Below are positions 60,168 to 64,000 of a stretch of DNA of 64,000 nt, piece after piece. The notes beneath the pieces are model-generated. The model was given only the letters and a program-made list of their open reading frames with translations, was not told where the DNA came from and ran no database searches. The stretch lies in assembly GCA_017479385.1 (NCBI GenBank), contig JAFVCE010000006.1, forward strand, positions 1 to 64,000, read 5' to 3'. Each line of letters starts with the position of its first letter. The stretch's first letter is position 1. The position numbers were made by a program, and so were the translations under genes. The stretch is from Bacteroidales bacterium (GTDB lineage: Bacteria; Bacteroidota; Bacteroidia; Bacteroidales; P3).

Positions 60168-60211
60168 GTTCGAGGCGGCCGCGCTGCGCGCGGCCGCCTC
60201 GAACTGTTTTT
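60168..60211. terminator. Strong GC-rich hairpin between convergent genes
   Basis: A perfect 17-bp stem, left arm GTTCGAGGCGGCCGCGC (60168-60184), loop TGC, right arm to 60204, followed by TGTTTTT. It ends the small ORF on the plus strand and lies 16 bases past the guanylyltransferase stop on the minus strand, so it can serve both. It shares the GGCGGCCGC core with the tRNA terminator. Confidence 0.85.
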
Positions 60212-60227
60212 AGGGCCTCGCCTAAAG

Positions 60228-61295
60228 TCAGAGACGCTCAACCCAATTCTTTATTTCCTGCTCGCGGTCGAGTTTACACACCAAGAGCGAGCCGTCGCGA
60301 TAGGCCACCAGGCACCCCTCGAGCCCCTGCACCACGGCCGTCACCCCATCCTCAATGTTAACCACCGAGTTGTGGCACTCCACGGCCTCGACCCGTCCGC
60401 GCAAGGCGTTGTTGCCAGCGTCGCGCTGCGAATGCTCGAAGAGCGACCCCCAGGTGCCGATGTCGCTCCAGCCAAAATCGGCCGGTATAGTGTAGCGCTC
60501 GCTGGCACGCTCCATCACTCCGTAATCTATCGAAATATTTTCGCAACGGGCAAACATACCGTCGATGAAAGCCTGCTCACGCTCGGTGCCAAAAAGATTG
60601 GCACCCTCGTCGAAAAGCGCCACCATATCGGGCAAATAAGCGTTATACGCTGCCATTATGCCCTCGAGCGACCAAAGAAAGATGCCCGAATTCCAGTAAA
60701 AATTGCCAGCCTCGACAAAGCTACGCGCCGTAGGCAGGTCGGGTTTCTCCTTGAAAGCCTCGACCCTAACCACCTGGTTGCCAGCACAGACGGCCGGCTG
60801 CGAGCCGTGAGCCACCTCTATGTAGCCATAGCCCGTCTCGGGGCGCGATGGGCGAATACCGATTGTGAGCAACGCCTTGGTCTGACTTTTAAGGAAATCG
60901 AAACCGGTGGCAATTGTGCGCTCAAACGAGGCCTCGTCAGTAACCAGATGGTCGGCCGGCGTAACGGCAATGAGAGCCTCGGGGCAACGCGAGCGAATGC
61001 GGTAAGAAGCGTAGGCTATGCAGGGAGCCGTGTTGCGACGCATAGGCTCGCAAAGCACCTGGTCTGCAGTAAGCATAGGCAACTCCTCGAGCACCAAATC
61101 GCGGTAGGCAGCGTTGGTCACCACCAAAAAATTCTCGGCTGGTACCAGCCTGCTGAAACGGTCGAAAGTGCTACGAATAAAGCTGCGACCAGTGCCCAGA
61201 ATATCGAGAAACTGCTTGGGGCGGTCCTGCTTGCTCAACGGCCAAAAACGGCTGCCGATACCACCCGCCATTATGATGCAAAAACGATTTTCCAT
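60228..61295 (-). CDS. manC: Mannose-1-phosphate guanylyltransferase
   Basis: The enzyme makes GDP-mannose from mannose 1-phosphate and GTP for surface glycans. The 355 residues begin with the nucleotidyltransferase motif MAGGIGSRFWPLSKQDRPKQFL and continue LCEPMRRNTAPCIAYAS, VTPADHLV, TGYGYIEVA, VEAFKEKPDL, NSGIFLWS and FGWSDIGTWGSL. The C-terminal isomerase domain of long ManC proteins is absent. ATG 61295 is chosen because the core motif starts 10 residues later and a -7 box lies at 61313-61320, inside the longer frame. Confidence 0.93.
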   Translation of the reverse strand: MENRFCIIMAGGIGSRFWPLSKQDRPKQFLDILGTGRSFIRSTFDRFSRLVPAENFLVVTNAAYRDLVLEELPMLTADQVLCEPMRRNTAPCIAYASYRIRSRCPEALIAVTPADHLVTDEASFERTIATGFDFLKSQTKALLTIGIRPSRPETGYGYIEVAHGSQPAVCAGNQVVRVEAFKEKPDLPTARSFVEAGNFYWNSGIFLWSLEGIMAAYNAYLPDMVALFDEGANLFGTEREQAFIDGMFARCENISIDYGVMERASERYTIPADFGWSDIGTWGSLFEHSQRDAGNNALRGRVEAVECHNSVVNIEDGVTAVVQGLEGCLVAYRDGSLLVCKLDREQEIKNWVERL

Positions 61296-61312
61296 AGAGT
61301 CAAAAATTTTTG

Positions 61313-61320
61313 CAAAGATA
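61313..61320 (-). promoter_or_regulatory. -7 box of the guanylyltransferase gene
   Basis: TATCTTTG on the minus strand, 17 bases before ATG 61295. Confidence 0.6.
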
Positions 61321-61427
61321 CACAAAAAAATCCAATTCCAACCCATTATAGCAAAAAAACATTTCGCAGTCAGAAACAATAATATAACGAAAGAGGAGTT
61401 TTTTTTCGCCATATCCGAAAAAAAACG

Positions 61428-61435
61428 TAACTTTG
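61428..61435 (+). promoter_or_regulatory. -7 box of trpS operon
   Basis: TAACTTTG on the plus strand, 39 bases before ATG 61475. It overlaps the TTG that would otherwise start a longer frame, arguing for the ATG. Confidence 0.65.
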
Positions 61436-61474
61436 CAAATTGTATTCACAACAATACCCAACACCGAAAACAGT

Positions 61475-62473
61475 ATGACTAAAGACATTGTATGCAGCGG
61501 CATCCGCCCCACCGGCAACCTCCACCTTGGCAACTATTTTGGCGCCTTGCGCAACTTTGTGGCCATGCAGGACGAGTATGATTGCTACTTCTTCATAGCC
61601 GACTACCACTCGCTCACCACCCATCCCACGCCTGGCAGCATATACGACGACGCACGCCGCATATTGGTTCAATATTTAGCATGTGGCCTCGACCCCGAGC
61701 GCTCCACCATCTACCTACAGAGCGACCTGCCCGAAACCGTCGAGCTGTACCTCTTTCTGAACATGAACGCCTACTTAGGCGAGCTCGAGCGCGTCACCTC
61801 GTTCAAAGACAAGGTGCGTCAAAACCCCAACAACGTCAACGCCGGCCTCCTCACCTACCCCACCCTCATGGCGGCCGACATACTGATACACAAAGCCACC
61901 AAGGTGCCTGTGGGCAAAGACCAAGAGCAACACCTCGAGATGACCCGCACCTTTGCCCAAAGGTTCAACAATATGTACCACTCCGAATGCTTCCCCCTGC
62001 CACAAGCTGTTGGTTTTGGCCAACAACTGGTCAAAATCCCTGCCCTAAACGGTGCCGGCAAGATGGGCAAAAGCGAAGGCGAAGCCAGCACCATCTTCCT
62101 CACCGACGAGCCAGACGTTATCCGCAAAAAAATAATGAAGGCCAAGAGCGACAGCGGCCCCACCGAACCCAACCAAACCAAACCCGAAGAGATTGAAAAT
62201 CTCTTCACACTGCTGCGCGTGGTCTCGACCGCCGACACGGTGGAGCACTTCGACCACCTTTACAACACCTGCCAAATTCGATATGGCGACCTAAAAAAGC
62301 AGTTGGCCGAAGATATGGAAAAATTCATAGCCCCCTTCCGCGAACGCATCAAGGAGCTCGAAGCCGACGACGCCAGGCTGCGCCGCATTATGGACCTCGG
62401 GCGCGACAAGGCCCACGCCAGCGCCTCCCGCACCCTGTCCGAAGTGCGCCGCACTATTGGCTACCGCAACTAA
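61475..62473 (+). CDS. trpS: Tryptophanyl-tRNA synthetase
   Basis: The class I synthetase of 332 residues has the HIGH-type motif PTGNLHLGNYFGAL (from residue 12), AADILIHKATKVPVGKDQEQHLEMTR and the KMSKS-type motif GKMGKSEG. Length is typical. It heads a unit with the radical SAM gene 14 bases downstream. Confidence 0.96.
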   Translation: MTKDIVCSGIRPTGNLHLGNYFGALRNFVAMQDEYDCYFFIADYHSLTTHPTPGSIYDDARRILVQYLACGLDPERSTIYLQSDLPETVELYLFLNMNAYLGELERVTSFKDKVRQNPNNVNAGLLTYPTLMAADILIHKATKVPVGKDQEQHLEMTRTFAQRFNNMYHSECFPLPQAVGFGQQLVKIPALNGAGKMGKSEGEASTIFLTDEPDVIRKKIMKAKSDSGPTEPNQTKPEEIENLFTLLRVVSTADTVEHFDHLYNTCQIRYGDLKKQLAEDMEKFIAPFRERIKELEADDARLRRIMDLGRDKAHASASRTLSEVRRTIGYRN

Positions 62474-62487
62474 GCCCACGAAACAGC

Positions 62488-63432
62488 ATGAACCGCTACA
62501 ACTCTTACGCTGCCATGTGTGCCAAACGGTACGGAGGCCGAGTTCAAAAAATCTCGGTCAACGCCGGCTTCACCTGCCCCAACCGCGACGGCACGCTGGG
62601 TACCACGGGTTGCACGTTCTGCAACAATAGCGCCTTCAGCCCCTCATACTGCCAACCATCGAAGAGCATAACCCAACAACTCGACGAGGGGCTGGAGTTT
62701 CACCGCCACCGCTATCGCCGCGCAGGGCGATATGTGGCATATTTCCAGTCGTTTAGCAACACCTATGCCAGTCTCGACACCCTGCGTCAGCGCTACCTCG
62801 AAGCCCTTGCCCATCCCGAAATTGGTGGCATTGTGGTAGGAACAAGGCCCGACTGTGTGGACGACGCCACGCTCGACCTGCTGGCCAGCCTGAACACCGA
62901 TGGGCGCTACATAGCGGTGGAGTACGGCATAGAGTCGTGCCTCGACCGCACACTCAAACTCGTTGGTCGAGGCCACAACTTTGACTGCACGCGCCGCGCC
63001 ATCGAAGCCACAGCCAAACGTGGCCTCAACTGTGGCGGACACCTCATTCTCGGACTCCCAGGCGAATGCCGCGACGACATTCTATCTCAAGCCGCTACAA
63101 TCAACAGCCTACCGCTCACATCGCTCAAGTTGCACCAGTTGCAGCTGCTCCGCAACACGGAGTTGGCCTCACAAGTGGAACGGGGCGAAGTGACGGTGAC
63201 GAGGTTCGACCTCGACGAATACATCGCTCTGGTTTGCGACTTCGTGGAGCGCCTGCGGCCCGACCTCGGCCTCGAACGCCTGGCTGGCGAGGTGCCACCG
63301 CGCCACCAAGCCGACCCCAACCGCGCCTGGCACCACGACGACGGCCGCTGGGTGCGCAACGAGGAGATTGGCCCGATGGTCGAAGCCGAGCTCGAACGCC
63401 GCGGTACGCACCAAGGCAGCGCCATAGTTTAA
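62488..63432 (+). CDS. YhcC-type radical SAM protein
   Basis: The 314-residue protein fits the TIGR01212/YhcC family: VNAGFTCPNRDGTLGTTGCTFC carries the three cluster cysteines, followed by the barrel (VAYFQSFSNTYA, VGTRPDCVDDATLDLL, VEYGIESCLDRTL, GLNCGGHLILGLPGE) and LKLHQLQLLRNTELA. The reaction is not established for this family. It is co-directional with trpS. Confidence 0.9.
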   Translation: MNRYNSYAAMCAKRYGGRVQKISVNAGFTCPNRDGTLGTTGCTFCNNSAFSPSYCQPSKSITQQLDEGLEFHRHRYRRAGRYVAYFQSFSNTYASLDTLRQRYLEALAHPEIGGIVVGTRPDCVDDATLDLLASLNTDGRYIAVEYGIESCLDRTLKLVGRGHNFDCTRRAIEATAKRGLNCGGHLILGLPGECRDDILSQAATINSLPLTSLKLHQLQLLRNTELASQVERGEVTVTRFDLDEYIALVCDFVERLRPDLGLERLAGEVPPRHQADPNRAWHHDDGRWVRNEEIGPMVEAELERRGTHQGSAIV

Positions 63433-63471
63433 CACACCACAACAATCGTCAAACACTTAAAAATCAACCAA

Positions 63472-64000
63472 ATGTTAACCATCATCGCAACCCTACCAAT
63501 ACTGCTCCTGCTGGGTTTTATCTACACCCAAGACACTGGCCACAAAGAGCCGCTGGGCTTCTTGTGCGTGGTGTTCCTCGCCGGCTGCTTCTCGGTGGTG
63601 CCAGCCATCGTTATGGAGACCGCCCTCTCTGCCGTGGGTTTCGACAGCGGAGTGCTCGATGGGTTATATAACGGCTATGTTGTGGCCGGAATGAGCGAAG
63701 AGTTGTGCAAATTTGTACTGCTCATGCTCTTTGTGTGGCGCAGCCACAACTTCGACGAATACTTCGACGGCATAGTCTACGCCGTTTTTCTCGGCCTCGG
63801 CTTTGCTTTTGTAGAGAACATCAACTACGTCTTTACCTACGGTGCAGCCACCGGAATAATGCGCGCACTGCTGGCCGTGCCGGCTCACTTCTTGTTTGCA
63901 GTGACGATGGGATACTACTTCTCGCTGGCCAAGTTCGACCCCAACAACCGAGGTGCCAACCTATTCAAGGCGCTGCTGCTGCCCATACTGCTACACGGCA
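63472..64000 (+). CDS. PrsW-family intramembrane protease (3' end outside window)
   Basis: The frame is open from ATG 63472 to the window end, at least 176 residues. Several membrane helices are visible (IATLPILLLLGFIY; FLCVVFLAGCFSVVPAIV; LVLLMLFVW-type; AVFLGLGFAFVEN). The PrsW motifs are present: SEELCK (Glu76, Glu77), FVENINY (Glu115, Asn116) and PAHFLFAVTMG (His139). PrsW-type proteases can cleave membrane anti-sigma factors; the target here is unknown. It starts 39 bases after the radical SAM gene. Confidence 0.88.
   Translation, partial: MLTIIATLPILLLLGFIYTQDTGHKEPLGFLCVVFLAGCFSVVPAIVMETALSAVGFDSGVLDGLYNGYVVAGMSEELCKFVLLMLFVWRSHNFDEYFDGIVYAVFLGLGFAFVENINYVFTYGAATGIMRALLAVPAHFLFAVTMGYYFSLAKFDPNNRGANLFKALLLPILLHG

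Noticed and set aside
61433-61474. Longer trpS from TTG 61433
   Set aside because: The TTG lies inside the -7 box TAACTTTG; ATG 61475 directly precedes the conserved synthetase core.

Overview
The window looks like chromosome of a member of the Bacteroidota, most likely order Bacteroidales. It carries a core type IX secretion (T9SS) operon, secreted proteins with T9SS C-terminal sorting domains, Kdo/LPS genes (kdsC, lptG-like), methylmalonyl-CoA mutase, and promoters of the Bacteroidota form TTTG-N18-20-TAnnTTTG in front of most transcription units. G+C looks near 50-55 %. I see no rRNA, CRISPR array, prophage or insertion sequence. Family or genus cannot be fixed from the sequence alone.

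Layout. 1-6.4 kb (minus strand): a cut-off T9SS cargo, a secreted protein of unknown role, a GH3 glycosidase, a DksA/TraR-like regulator and the rimM-rpsP pair. 6.5-16.4 kb (plus): an acyltransferase; a tightly coupled operon (SPFH protein, ribbon-helix-helix protein too small for usual ORF cut-offs, membrane protein, NatA/NatB-type ABC exporter, alpha/beta hydrolase), then LD-carboxypeptidase, a deacetylase-like protein, kdsC and rlpA. 16.7-23.8 kb (plus): porP-porK-porL-porM-porN plus a second porN copy after a strong hairpin. 24.1-39.6 kb (minus): tilS, a 3990-residue T9SS-secreted surface protein, rlmB-like methyltransferase and lolD-like ATPase. 39.7-42.0 kb (minus): hutI and ruvB. 42.2-50.6 kb (plus): AddA/RecB-like helicase-nuclease, the methylmalonyl-CoA mutase small subunit without its partner, an LptF/G permease, sufE, a DUF59 protein and a DppC-like permease. 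50.9-53.9 kb (minus): HI0933-type flavoprotein, a tandem universal stress protein and a DUF62 protein. 54.1-59.6 kb (plus): sufC, a short sufD, a PorE-like envelope protein, an MsbA-like exporter and tRNA-Val(UAC). 60.0-64 kb: a tiny ORF, mannose-1-phosphate guanylyltransferase (minus), trpS, a YhcC-like radical SAM protein and a cut-off PrsW-type protease.

How it fits together. Many genes serve the envelope: secretion of surface proteins (por genes, PorE-like protein, two cargos), LPS and lipoprotein traffic (kdsC, lptG, lolD, msbA), peptidoglycan (ldcA, rlpA), and GDP-mannose supply. The rest is mostly housekeeping.

Most striking observation. Seven intergenic elements are built of 11-bp units (for example GGTTAAGGTCG, TATTGAGGTCG, TATTAACATCG) in strict 11-bp register, often capped by an 11-bp imperfect palindrome CTGAAAATCAG in the same register. 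All seven lie just 3' of the last gene of a transcription unit and all point the same way as that gene. I know of no name for this family; it is the best candidate here for an undescribed system.
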